Positions 7,421 to 15,459 of a stretch of 17,411 bases of DNA are shown here, in pieces. A program made the translations under genes and the position numbers. This DNA is from CAVPMW01 sp963706515 (GTDB taxonomy: Bacteria; Chloroflexota; Anaerolineae; Anaerolineales; UBA4823), in contig CAVPMW010000005.1 of the NCBI GenBank assembly GCA_963706515.1, positions 1-17,411 of the forward strand, written 5' to 3'. Each line of letters opens with the position of its first letter. Positions within the stretch are counted from its first letter, which is position 1. The notes under the pieces were generated by a model. That model made no database searches. It saw only the letters and a program-made list of their open reading frames with translations, and was not told where the DNA came from.

Positions 7421-8894
7421 TTATGCACCTCCCAACAGGCGCATGATATTTTGCACGCCCGATTCGACCATAGGTACCATCAAAGTTGGAAAGACTCCCA
7501 ACACAATTAATATCGCGGATAGGACCACAAGAGCCAGTTTATCCAGGGCGGTCACATCGTGAACGTGTCCGCTAAATTCATCCGGAAGCTTGCCGAAGAA
7601 CACTTTGCCGATGATGCGAATGATATAGGATGCGGTAATCACGATGGATATGGAAGCGACGATCGCTATCCAGGGTTTAACCTGCCAAACTCCCATAAAA
7701 ATGGGAAACTCGGCAATAAAACCGGATAAGCCGGGCATGCCCATCGAGACCAAGCCCCCGACAATAAAAGCTACTGCCACCAGCGGCATATACCTGCGGA
7801 ATCCTGCCAGCCTGGGGATATCCCGAGTATGCGACTGGTCGTAAACCATGCCGACAACAGCAAAGAAAAGAGCCGTCATGATGCCGTGCGAGAACATTTG
7901 CACTCCCGAGCCGAGGAATCCGTTCGCGGTGAGGGTAGCAAAGCCCAACATCACCAACCCCATGTGGGATACCGAGGAGAATCCAATAACGTATTTAAAA
8001 TCAGTCTGTACGCTGGCAATAAATGCACCATACACCACGTTGACCAGGGCGAGCAAAATGATCCACCACATATTTGCTTTTGCGCCTTCAGGCAAGAGCA
8101 TAATTCCGACGCGCAGGGCTGCAAAGGCGCCCAATTTCATCAAGACGCCTGCGTGGAACATCGATACAGCGGTGGGAGCGGCAACGTGACCATCCGGGCT
8201 CCAGTTATGAAAGGGAAAGATGCCGCCCAGGACGGCAAAACCGAGGAAAACAAAAGGAAAAACGATCTGCTGAAATTGGGGTGAGAAACCAGCTCTCTCC
8301 AGGGCAAACATATTAAAAGTGTGCAGGCCAGAGGCGTAATACATGACCAATGCGCCAATCAGGGAGACGACCGAGCCGATGAACAGGTACAAAGTGAGCT
8401 TCATCGCCGCGTATTCGCGGGTCTCTTTCCACCCCCAGATCGAGATCAGCAAATACATTGGAAAAACCGCGATTTCATAAAAGAAGAAGAGCATGAACAA
8501 ATCTTGCGTGACGAAGACCCCAAATACGCCAGTAGCCAGGATAAACAGGAATGCAAAAAACTCGCGCGGCCTGTCATCAATCCCCCAGGAGATCAAGACT
8601 CCGGTAAACATCACCACTCCTGTCAAAAGCACGAGTGGTGTATTCATCCCGTTCACTCCGACGGTATATGAAATTCCCAGCGCGGGCAGCCAGGGGTAGT
8701 TTTCGATATATTGATAACCACCGATCACCCAGTTGTATGAGAAATATAGCCATACAGAAAGGATTAGCGCGAATGCTGGCAGCAGCTAATGCTGCAACCC
8801 GAATTTCTGCCTTCCGGTCACCAGGTATGAGCAGAATAAGTAGCCCGGAAATTATCGGAGTGAAAACGATGATGCTAAGTATCGGAAACTGCAT
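7421..8894 (-). CDS. nuoM: NuoM-like subunit, second paralogue, with one frame break
   Basis: Antiporter-like subunit of complex I. The start is ATG 8894 with GAGGTGA upstream. The frame breaks near 8767-8771 in a GCGCG stretch; dropping one base joins ALAAASI to ALILSVWLYF and gives 490 residues, normal for NuoM. TM5 glutamate is present (E140, FFFYEIAVFPMYLL), as are the TM8 lysine (K253, AGVLMKLGAF) and the TM12 glutamate (PGLSGFIAEF). The TM7 lysine is missing: the segment reads GFAVLGGIFPFHNWSPDGH, where the neighbouring NuoM has AFAIKVPIWPFHTWLPDAH. This marks a divergent NuoM subgroup, not a recent copy; the two NuoM proteins are clearly different along their length. Its position after a canonical nuoM suggests an extra pump-like module in the membrane arm. 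The frame break is probably a sequence error, but decay cannot be excluded. Confidence 0.9.
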
Positions 8895-8953
8895 TCTTCA
8901 CCTCATTCGCGTAAATCGTGAGCCAGATCCAAGCCCACGTTCTACGCTGGGGT

Positions 8954-10501
8954 TTAGTAAAACATCATTACAGCCCGGTTAATTACATTCAATATCCAGG
9001 CCGGCCAGATACCAATCCACAGCATTAAAATCATCAGCGGTGCTACCACCACGATCTCCCGTAAATTGATCTCTGGCAGGTGCCCTACCCAACGCTCATT
9101 GAGTGGTCCATGTAATACTTTGCCAATCCCTTTCAAGATATATGCGCCGGTAAAGAGCAAACCGATCATCGCCAGCGCGGTATAGAGCGTAAATACCGGC
9201 CAGCTGCCGCGCACCACCAGGAATTCGGAGATAAAACCATTCAGCCCGGGGAGACCCAGCGAGGCCATGGAGGTAAAGATCAAGATGCCCCCATAGACCG
9301 GAATTAACGGGAAAAGACCGCCGAAGTCATCCAGGTTTCGGGTATGGGTGCGGTCATAAATAACCCCGACCAGGAAGAACATGGCAGCCGCGGATAAGCC
9401 ATGGTTGAACATCTGGAGTACAGCGCCATTGAGCGCCAGAGTCGCGTTATTGGTGTTCACCGCAAAAGCCGCAGCGGCGATCCCCAGGACGACGAAACCC
9501 ATATGGTTGACCGAAGAATATGCCACCAGCCGCTTGAAATCGCTCTGTCCGAATGCAGCAAATGCTCCGAAAATTATCCCCATGATTGCCAGGAAACCGA
9601 GTACGTAAGCAAATTGCTTGAACTGCTCCGGATATAAAGGCAGCACCAGCCTGAGGAAGCCGTACCCGCCCAGCTTCAGCAGGACACCCGCCAGGATCAT
9701 CGATCCACCAGTCGGGGCTTCAGTATGGGCATCTGGCAACCAGGTATGGAAGGGCCATATGGGCACCTTAATGGCAAATGCAATCGTAAACGCCCAGAAA
9801 GCGATCGTCTTTACCGTTGAAACTGGCAGCCCGAACAGCGTCCCGCGGAGCGAATCCCAGGTGCGCGTTAATATGGGCAGATCATAAGTCCCACTGACGA
9901 CACCCAGCATTTGGATCGCCAACAGCAAGCCCAATGAGCCCGCCATTGTATAGATTATGAATTTATAGGAGGCGTACACCCGGGCGGGAATTTTCCGCCC
10001 ACCCCAGATCTGTTTTTCACCTTTCTGGCTGCCCCAATGATAGATCAGGAAGTACATCGGCACCAGCCCAAACTCCCAAAAAACGAAGAATATCAGCAAA
10101 TCAAGCGAGAGAAACACGCCTAAGAGACCCATCTCCAAAAGGAAGAATAAGATCATGTAGGCTTTTACATTCTCAATAATGTTGAATGAAGCCAGGATGA
10201 TAAGCGGGGTCAATAATGTGGTTAGTAAGACCATCGTAAGCGAGATGCCGTCCACACCGAGGTGGAATGAGGAATGGATTGGTGGATACCAGATCCATTG
10301 TTCCTGGAACTGGAAACCGGGAACATTGGGCTTGAATGCGAACCATAAATAAAGCGAGAGACCAAATGGGATAAAACTGAGCACGAAGGCAGTCCAGCGA
10401 TGAAGATTGCTAGAAGAGCTAGGCAGGATAAACAAAATGATCGCTGCCAGGACAGGAGTAAACACGATGAGAGCAAGCAGATAATTGTCGATAAAGGTCA
10501 T
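8954..10501 (-). CDS. nuoM: NADH-quinone oxidoreductase subunit M, canonical type
   Basis: Proton-pumping antiporter-like subunit of the complex I membrane arm. The protein is 515 residues, intact, with about 14 membrane helices. All channel residues are present: TM5 glutamate E143 (FFVFWEFGLVPMYFLIYHWG), TM7 lysine K245 (AFAIKVPIWPFHTWLPDAH), TM8 lysine K276 (AGVLLKLGGYG), and TM12 glutamate in LGLPGLNGFISEFLV. A cytoplasmic-type loop after TM5 contains QKGEKQIWGGRKIPAR (159-174). ATG 10501 has GGAG six bases upstream. It follows nuoL with a 25-base gap and precedes the second NuoM gene by 59 bases. Confidence 0.96.
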   Translation of the reverse strand: MTFIDNYLLALIVFTPVLAAIILFILPSSSSNLHRWTAFVLSFIPFGLSLYLWFAFKPNVPGFQFQEQWIWYPPIHSSFHLGVDGISLTMVLLTTLLTPLIILASFNIIENVKAYMILFFLLEMGLLGVFLSLDLLIFFVFWEFGLVPMYFLIYHWGSQKGEKQIWGGRKIPARVYASYKFIIYTMAGSLGLLLAIQMLGVVSGTYDLPILTRTWDSLRGTLFGLPVSTVKTIAFWAFTIAFAIKVPIWPFHTWLPDAHTEAPTGGSMILAGVLLKLGGYGFLRLVLPLYPEQFKQFAYVLGFLAIMGIIFGAFAAFGQSDFKRLVAYSSVNHMGFVVLGIAAAAFAVNTNNATLALNGAVLQMFNHGLSAAAMFFLVGVIYDRTHTRNLDDFGGLFPLIPVYGGILIFTSMASLGLPGLNGFISEFLVVRGSWPVFTLYTALAMIGLLFTGAYILKGIGKVLHGPLNERWVGHLPEINLREIVVVAPLMILMLWIGIWPAWILNVINRAVMMFY

Positions 10502-10526
10502 ATTACGCTCCTATCACCTGGCATTC

Positions 10527-12714
10527 CTATCTCGAGAACACGAGCAAATAATAAAAGAGGGCGCTGAACGCTGCGATGCTGACCAACGCCAGGATCATAT
10601 ACTGCTGGATGCGTCCGGTTTGGATGGGGCGGAGAAAACGACCAAACTTCTTTGAGCCCTCCCCAACCAGATCGCCGGCTCCGTTGACGACGTTTTTGTC
10701 GATGTACCGCCGTAAGAAAGTCCCGATTGGAGCTACTACCGAGGCGATAGCATTTAGAGCCCCATCAATCACTTTCAAGTCTACCCACTGGGAGACAAAA
10801 ACGTCGCTGAACCAGATTGATGGGCGAATGAAGGCTTTCTGGTAGAACTCATCGATGTAATACTTATTCTTGAGCACCTTGTAGAACCCCCCCAAGCCCT
10901 TCTGCAAAGGATCGACATCGCTTCTGGCTTGGATGCGGCGGTAAACCAGCCAGCCCAGCAGAAGACCGCCCAGCGAGACCGCCAGGGAAGTCAACAGCGG
11001 CACGTAGCTGAACGGCAGCTCCTCCTGTATAACCGCGAGTGTACTTCCTACAAATTCATGGAACCAGTTTGGCAGGAGGCCCCCGATCAGCGGGAATTTT
11101 TCGTTAATCCCCGCCCAGCCAGCCGCTATGGAGAAGAATGCCAGGACGACCAGGGGCAAGGTCATTGTCCAGCGCGATTCAACCGCATGCTCAGCTGATT
11201 CAGTACGCGGCTTGCCTAAGAAGGTCAGGCTGATCTGGCGCATCGTATAGAAGGCAGTTAACAAAGCTGCCAGCGCGAGAATGATGAACACCGCCCAGTA
11301 GCCGCGCCCGAAGGCTTCAGCGAAGATTTCATCCTTCGACCAGAATCCTGCAGTTACAAGCGGGAAACCTGCCAGAGCCAGTCCCCCGATCAGGAAAGTC
11401 CAGAAGGTGACCGGCATCTTGCGCCGCAGCCCTCCCATGTTAAACATATCCTGCGGATCGACTTCCTCGCCGGTATGGAGCACGCCATGTTCCATCCCAT
11501 GGATGACCGAGCCTGACCCGAGGAAGAGCAGCGCTTTGAAAAATGCATGCATGACCAGATGAAATACTGCCGCAACATATGCTCCGACCCCCAGAGCAGC
11601 AAACATAAATCCGAGCTGGGAGATGGTCGAATATGCCAGGACACGCTTGATATCCCGCTGAGCAATCGCAATCGATGCAGCAAAAATCGCGGTGAATGTG
11701 CCGATAATGGCGATTACTTTCATGTCGAAAGTCAGCCCGCCTTCAAGCGCACCGACCGAGAGAAGCGGGAAAATTCGCAGCATCGCGTAAACACCGGCGG
11801 AGACCATGGTTGCAGCATGGATCATGGCAGAAACCGGCGTCGGACCTTCCATCGCATCCGGCAGCCAGACATGCAGGGGAAATTGTGCAGATTTTCCTAC
11901 CGCACCGGTGAACAGCAGCAAACCGATCAGCATTGCGGCAGACAGACCGAGGAAATTACCGACCGCCGGAGTGTTGCTCAGCTTCTCCAGGACATCAGGA
12001 CTGAAGATCACCCGGTAGTTCAGGTCACCCAACCAGGAAGTAAAGGTAAGCAATTCCCAGAAGCATAAAGACATCCCCGACGCGGGTGGTGATGAATGCT
12101 TTCACCATCGCTGCCCGGGCTGAGGGTTTCGCGTACCAGAAACCGATCAAAAGATAGGAACATAGCCCCATGATCTCCCAGCCGATGAAAAGGACGAGCA
12201 GGTTGCCCGTGGTCACCAGCAGCAGCATTCCAAAGGCGAAGAGACCGATGAAGGCGAAAAAACGAGAGTACATTGGCTCGATCGAGGGCACCTTATGCGA
12301 ATGAGCATGCTCATCCGTAATCGTTGCACCGTGGGGGGGTAATCCTGGGCGATCGTGATCACCTTTGGGCTTTCCATAATTATGATAGCCCACACTATAG
12401 ATGAAGATCATCAAGACCGTCCAACCTACAAAGAAGAGCGAAACAGCAGTCAGCGGATCTACCTGGACGCTGATCCTGAATATGGTATCGCCGGTCGGGA
12501 ACCAGTCCAGGTAAGAGACAATCGGATTGGCGCCTAAGCCTTCAATATGGATTACCAGCCAAAATATGATCATGCTGGCTAACCAGGAAAGGAAAGCCGA
12601 TGCAATCGCCACTGTATGGCTCAGCCATTTGATCCGGTTGGTAAATAGAACGATTATAAAAAATGCGAGCAGAGGCGGTACTGGGGTGAGCCAGATCAGA
12701 GTTTCAAGCGTCAT
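10527..12714 (-). CDS. nuoL: NADH-quinone oxidoreductase subunit L, one frame break, extended lateral helix
   Basis: Distal antiporter-like subunit of complex I; its C-terminal lateral helix normally lies along the neighbouring pump subunits. The first 226 residues lie in one frame (ATG 12714), then the frame breaks at 12036-12037, where one extra base in TTCCTGG separates GIAYLYF from WLGDLNYRVIF. Repaired, the protein is 728 residues, longer than the usual 610-680. Channel residues are present: E180 in LFIGWEIMGLCSYLL, the lysine in GAVGKSAQFPLHVWLPDA, and FWSKDEIF. Two inserts explain the length. One is a loop of about 35 residues with six histidines (111-146). The other is about 28 extra residues in the lateral helix, which looks like a 27-residue tandem repeat. 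The stop of nuoK lies three bases upstream. An ATG at 12074 that opens the second frame is internal and not a real start. Confidence 0.93.
10626..10787 (-). repeat. 27-residue tandem repeat in the NuoL lateral helix
   Basis: Two adjacent protein segments of equal length align without gaps. Copy 1 (10707-10787) begins WVDLKVIDGALN and ends FLRR. Copy 2 (10626-10706) begins YIDKNVVNGAGD and ends FLRP. By eye, eight or more of 27 positions are identical, and many others are conservative (W/Y, V/I, I/V, D/N, N/D). The repeat is visible only at protein level. It falls between the conserved DEFY motif and QTGR, where ordinary NuoL proteins are about 28 residues shorter (as recalled from the family, not computed). 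Confidence 0.55.
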
Positions 12715-12717
12715 AGG

Positions 12718-13026
12718 TCACCATTTAAGCAAATTAATTTCATCAGCAGCGATCGTATTCCGGCGGCGATACACGGAAATCACGATCGCCAGCCCGACGG
12801 CGACTTCGGCGGCAGCCGTCGCAAAAACAATTACGGCAAATGCCTGCCCGGCGATGAGTATCGGTGCTCGATAACGCCAAAATGCGATCAGGTTCACGTT
12901 TACGGCGTTCAACATCAGCTCGATACCCATGAAAATGGCTACGGCATTTTTACGCGCCAGGACACCGAAAAGACCGATACAAAAGAGCGCAGCCGCAAAA
13001 ATCAGGTACCATGAGAGTGGAACCAT
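12718..13026 (-). CDS. nuoK: NADH-quinone oxidoreductase subunit K
   Basis: Small three-helix membrane subunit of complex I, in the proton path between the quinone site and the antiporter-like subunits. Its 102 residues match the family length. Both conserved buried glutamates are present: E36 in MGIELMLNAVNVNL and E74 in TAAAEVAVGLAIVI. The ATG at 13026 has a strong GGAGGAGG a few bases upstream. The stop lies three bases before the nuoL start, so the two are probably translated together. Confidence 0.97.
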   Translation of the reverse strand: MVPLSWYLIFAAALFCIGLFGVLARKNAVAIFMGIELMLNAVNVNLIAFWRYRAPILIAGQAFAVIVFATAAAEVAVGLAIVISVYRRRNTIAADEINLLKW

Positions 13027-13068
13027 CTATCCTCCTCCAGCATCAGGCATTACCAGACGGCAGCCGGC

Positions 13069-13578
13069 TCACTTTTTTGCAGAGGCGATCATAATCGCCC
13101 CAATCAGTGCTGCTAATAATAAGATCGAGGCTACTTCAAATGGTAAGAGGTAGCCGTTAGGTGCAACCAGAGCAACTCCCAGCTCTGCAACCGTGTTCAC
13201 CTGAGGATCCATGGGCGGCGGCGTAGAGGTGAAACCTGACCAGCCAGCCAACACCCAGATCAAAACAGCAAAAAGAACCAGGCTGATCAACGCCCCCCAG
13301 GACCAGTTGGTATTGATCTGCGAAGTGCTTGGATTCGCTGCCGCGCGAGTCAGCATGACGATAAAGATAAACAGGATTGCGATTGCCCCGATATAAATGA
13401 CCACCTGAGCCACAGCCAGGAAACCTGCATTCAGTGTGGCAAACATCAATCCCACCCCGAAGAGCGTAACCACCAGCCAAAGCGCAGCATGGATCAGGTT
13501 GCGCGCGGTTACCACTCGAATTGCGGCAATCAAGGAAATGATCGCGATCACCAGGAATAGTATCTGATAAACTGTCAT
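13069..13578 (-). CDS. nuoJ: NADH-quinone oxidoreductase subunit J
   Basis: Membrane subunit of complex I with five helices; its third helix takes part in conformational coupling. The family signature is present in FLAVAQVVIYIGAIAILFIF, with the glycine-containing TM3. The start chosen is ATG 13578 (MTVYQILFLV, 169 residues): GGAG lies seven bases upstream of it but only one base from the in-frame ATG at 13584. The loop before the last helix is Pro- and Thr-rich (FTSTPPPMDPQ). In canonical operons nuoI lies between nuoH and nuoJ; here the gap is only 14 bases, so nuoI is clearly absent. Confidence 0.95.
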   Translation of the reverse strand: MTVYQILFLVIAIISLIAAIRVVTARNLIHAALWLVVTLFGVGLMFATLNAGFLAVAQVVIYIGAIAILFIFIVMLTRAAANPSTSQINTNWSWGALISLVLFAVLIWVLAGWSGFTSTPPPMDPQVNTVAELGVALVAPNGYLLPFEVASILLLAALIGAIMIASAKK

Positions 13579-13592
13579 AGGCATTCTCCGGA

Positions 13593-14798
13593 TCAGCCGG
13601 TGGTTGAGGAAGCTCCTGCTTCAGCGGGTCTTGCCAATGGGCGATCGGCCTCAAATTGTTGGCGGGTGATGTGCGCCCTGCGCTGGAGCAAGACGAAAGT
13701 AATCCAGATCACCACCAGGTTGATTGCCAGCATGCCGATAATATATATCGGGGTGCTCGAAGCAGATAAAACTTTTTGAGCTACAGCAATCACCATTAGA
13801 TAGATTAATGCCAGTGGCGTGAGGAATTTCCAGTTAAAGCTCATCATGTGGTCGATCCGAATCCTTGGCAGCGAGTATTTGATCCACATGATTACCCAAT
13901 AGATGAAAAACGCCTTGATGAACAGGTAAACGACCCCGAGAATCGGAAATTGAGCGGCATAAGGCCCTCGCCAACCGCCGAGGAATAACGAGGAAAACAG
14001 CACTCCGATGGTGAGCGCATGCAGGAGCTCGCCAGCATAAAATAATCCGAACTTCATGCCGCTGTACTCAATATGGAATCCGGCTACGATTTCCGATTCG
14101 GCTTCGATAAGATCGAACGGAGACCGTCCCAGCTCAGCAATGGAAGAGACCAGGAAGATAAACGCCGCTACTGGAGCTAAAAAGATGAACCAAACCTGCT
14201 GAGTATCGACGATCTTATAGATACTCATCGATGCAGCCAAAATGACCGGGACGATCAGCGCGATCACCATGGGTACTTCATAGGAGACCATTTGGGCGAC
14301 AGTCCGGAATGCGCCTATCAGCGCATACTTATTATTGGATGACCAGCCTGCCATGATAATTCCCAGGAGGCTGATCGCACCGATCGCCACGATATATAGC
14401 ACACCGACGTTGATATCTGCTCCAGGTAAATTAACGTTTAGCGGTATAACCGCCCAGATTAACAGGACCGTCGCAAGAGCGATAATCGGAGAGAGGTTGT
14501 ACGGGATTTTGTCCGCTCCATCAGGAGTAATATCTTCTTTGATGAGCAATTTTATAATGTCAGCCAGGGGTTGGATCAAGCCGAACGGACCCAGGCGATT
14601 AGGACCCAGGCGGTCCTGGAAGCGGGCGACAACTTTGCGCTCCACCCATACCAGGAAGATATCCAATACCAAAAGGAATGTGCATAGAACAACAACGCCC
14701 AGCACTGCCATGATCAGTGCCACCAAACCCGGCGATAAACCCAATCCCAGAAGAGTAATACTCAACCAGTGTGATATTGCCGCAACCGGATCCAACAT
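13593..14798 (-). CDS. nuoH: NADH-quinone oxidoreductase subunit H
   Basis: Membrane subunit that forms most of the quinone chamber and docks the peripheral arm. Its 401 residues carry the conserved ERKVVARFQDRLGPNRLGP (53-71), the charged AELGRSPFDLIEAESEIV (221-238) and FHIEYSGMKFGLFYAGE (241-257). The acidic cluster and Arg residues expected near the quinone site are all there, which argues that it still works with NuoB, D and I, none of which are encoded here. It is longer than typical NuoH (about 325-350), with an additional C-terminal hydrophobic helix (about 350-375) and a polar tail. ATG 14798 has AGGAGA upstream. Confidence 0.97.
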   Translation of the reverse strand: MLDPVAAISHWLSITLLGLGLSPGLVALIMAVLGVVVLCTFLLVLDIFLVWVERKVVARFQDRLGPNRLGPFGLIQPLADIIKLLIKEDITPDGADKIPYNLSPIIALATVLLIWAVIPLNVNLPGADINVGVLYIVAIGAISLLGIIMAGWSSNNKYALIGAFRTVAQMVSYEVPMVIALIVPVILAASMSIYKIVDTQQVWFIFLAPVAAFIFLVSSIAELGRSPFDLIEAESEIVAGFHIEYSGMKFGLFYAGELLHALTIGVLFSSLFLGGWRGPYAAQFPILGVVYLFIKAFFIYWVIMWIKYSLPRIRIDHMMSFNWKFLTPLALIYLMVIAVAQKVLSASSTPIYIIGMLAINLVVIWITFVLLQRRAHITRQQFEADRPLARPAEAGASSTTG

Positions 14799-14854
14799 TT
14801 CAGATCTCCTGTAATTCCCGAACCAAGTCCATTTCCCGATAAACTCGCATAGAA

Positions 14855-14883
14855 AAGGCTGAAGGAGGAGCTCCGTCAGCCTT
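14855..14883 (-). promoter_or_regulatory. Strong stem-loop between nuoA and nuoH
   Basis: A hairpin with stem AAGGCTGA/TCAGCCTT, one mismatch, then GGAG/CTCC and a three-base loop sits in the 103-base nuoA-nuoH gap. On the minus strand it is followed only by TTCTATG after the stem, so together with the stem end there are just four U. It could act as a weak terminator, an RNA-processing site or a 3' stabiliser for nuoA mRNA. It lies where nuoB-nuoG would sit in a canonical operon. Confidence 0.5.
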
Positions 14884-14901
14884 GATATTGATCACTAGCA
14901 G

Positions 14902-15261
14902 CTACTGCCATTCTAAGACGCCTTTGCGCCAGGCATATACCAATCCAGCCACCAGGATGGCAATAAAAATAATTCCCTCAAAAACTGCGAACAAGGGGAG
15001 CAGATCGAAAGATACCGCCCAGGGATATAAGAATACAATCTCTACATCGAATACCAGAAATACGAGGGCGTAAATATAATACTGCACCTTAAACTGCACC
15101 CAGGTATCGCCGAAAGTTTCCATACCACATTCGTAGGTTTCTTGCTTGATTCGATTGGGTTTTTTCGGTGCAATGATCCGGGGGATTAGAAGTGCCATTA
15201 TGGGAAAGATAGGAGCAAGGACCAGGAATACGCCAATGAATAACCAGTTTCCGCCAGTCAT
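14902..15261 (-). CDS. nuoA: NADH-quinone oxidoreductase subunit A
   Basis: Three-helix membrane subunit of complex I that borders the quinone site. It is 119 residues from ATG 15261, which has GGGAG five bases upstream; an in-frame GTG two codons earlier overlaps that site and is less likely. The family signature is clear: QETYECGMETFGD with the loop cysteine C45, then FKVQYYIYALVFLVFDVEIV with acidic D72 and E74 in TM2. It is the first gene of the minus-strand block. It is separated from nuoH by a hairpin-containing gap instead of by nuoB-nuoG. Confidence 0.96.
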   Translation of the reverse strand: MTGGNWLFIGVFLVLAPIFPIMALLIPRIIAPKKPNRIKQETYECGMETFGDTWVQFKVQYYIYALVFLVFDVEIVFLYPWAVSFDLLPLFAVFEGIIFIAILVAGLVYAWRKGVLEWQ

Positions 15262-15305
15262 ATTCACTCCCTTATACTTTTCTCTGTGGTAAGAGAGCCA
15301 GATCG

Positions 15306-15341
15306 CCAGGCGCTCGCGCCAAAATATGCGCCCTGGTTTTT
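15306..15341. promoter_or_regulatory. Hairpin in the nuoA 5' leader
   Basis: CCAGGCGC (15306-15313) pairs with GCGCCCTGG (15328-15336) with one bulged base and a 14-base loop. On the plus strand it is followed by T5, so it has the form of a plus-strand terminator, although no plus-strand gene ends there. In the nuoA leader RNA, the same CCAGG can instead pair with CCTGG from 15349-15353, so two exclusive folds exist. Regulatory meaning is uncertain. Confidence 0.35.
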
Positions 15342-15459
15342 AATTAATCCAGGCTTTATTTCGGCAAAATTTTACCATAAGATTGTACCTTTTGCTACGA
15401 ATCGCCCTCTACGCTGTTCCTTTAATAGCAGCAAGAGCCTGCTCTTTGTTCTGGCAGCC

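Noticed and set aside
7829..8284. 151-residue plus-strand reading frame antisense to nuoM
   Set aside because: Rich in His, Gln and charged residues typical of antisense to membrane-protein genes; no recognisable motif or start signal.
8895..8953. Small bulged hairpin (CCCA-CG / CG-TGGG) between the two nuoM genes
   Set aside because: Only six paired bases with a bulge and no U-tract; common by chance at this length.
11547..12068. 173-residue plus-strand reading frame antisense to nuoL
   Set aside because: Composition is that of an antisense shadow, and the opposite strand holds strongly conserved NuoL motifs.
10527..12074. Stand-alone NuoL-like protein starting at ATG 12074
   Set aside because: Its first dozen residues are out-of-frame nuoL sequence; homology begins only after the frame break near 12036.
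15306..15341. True terminator for a plus-strand gene
   Set aside because: No gene or transcript on the plus strand is visible upstream; kept only as a leader hairpin.
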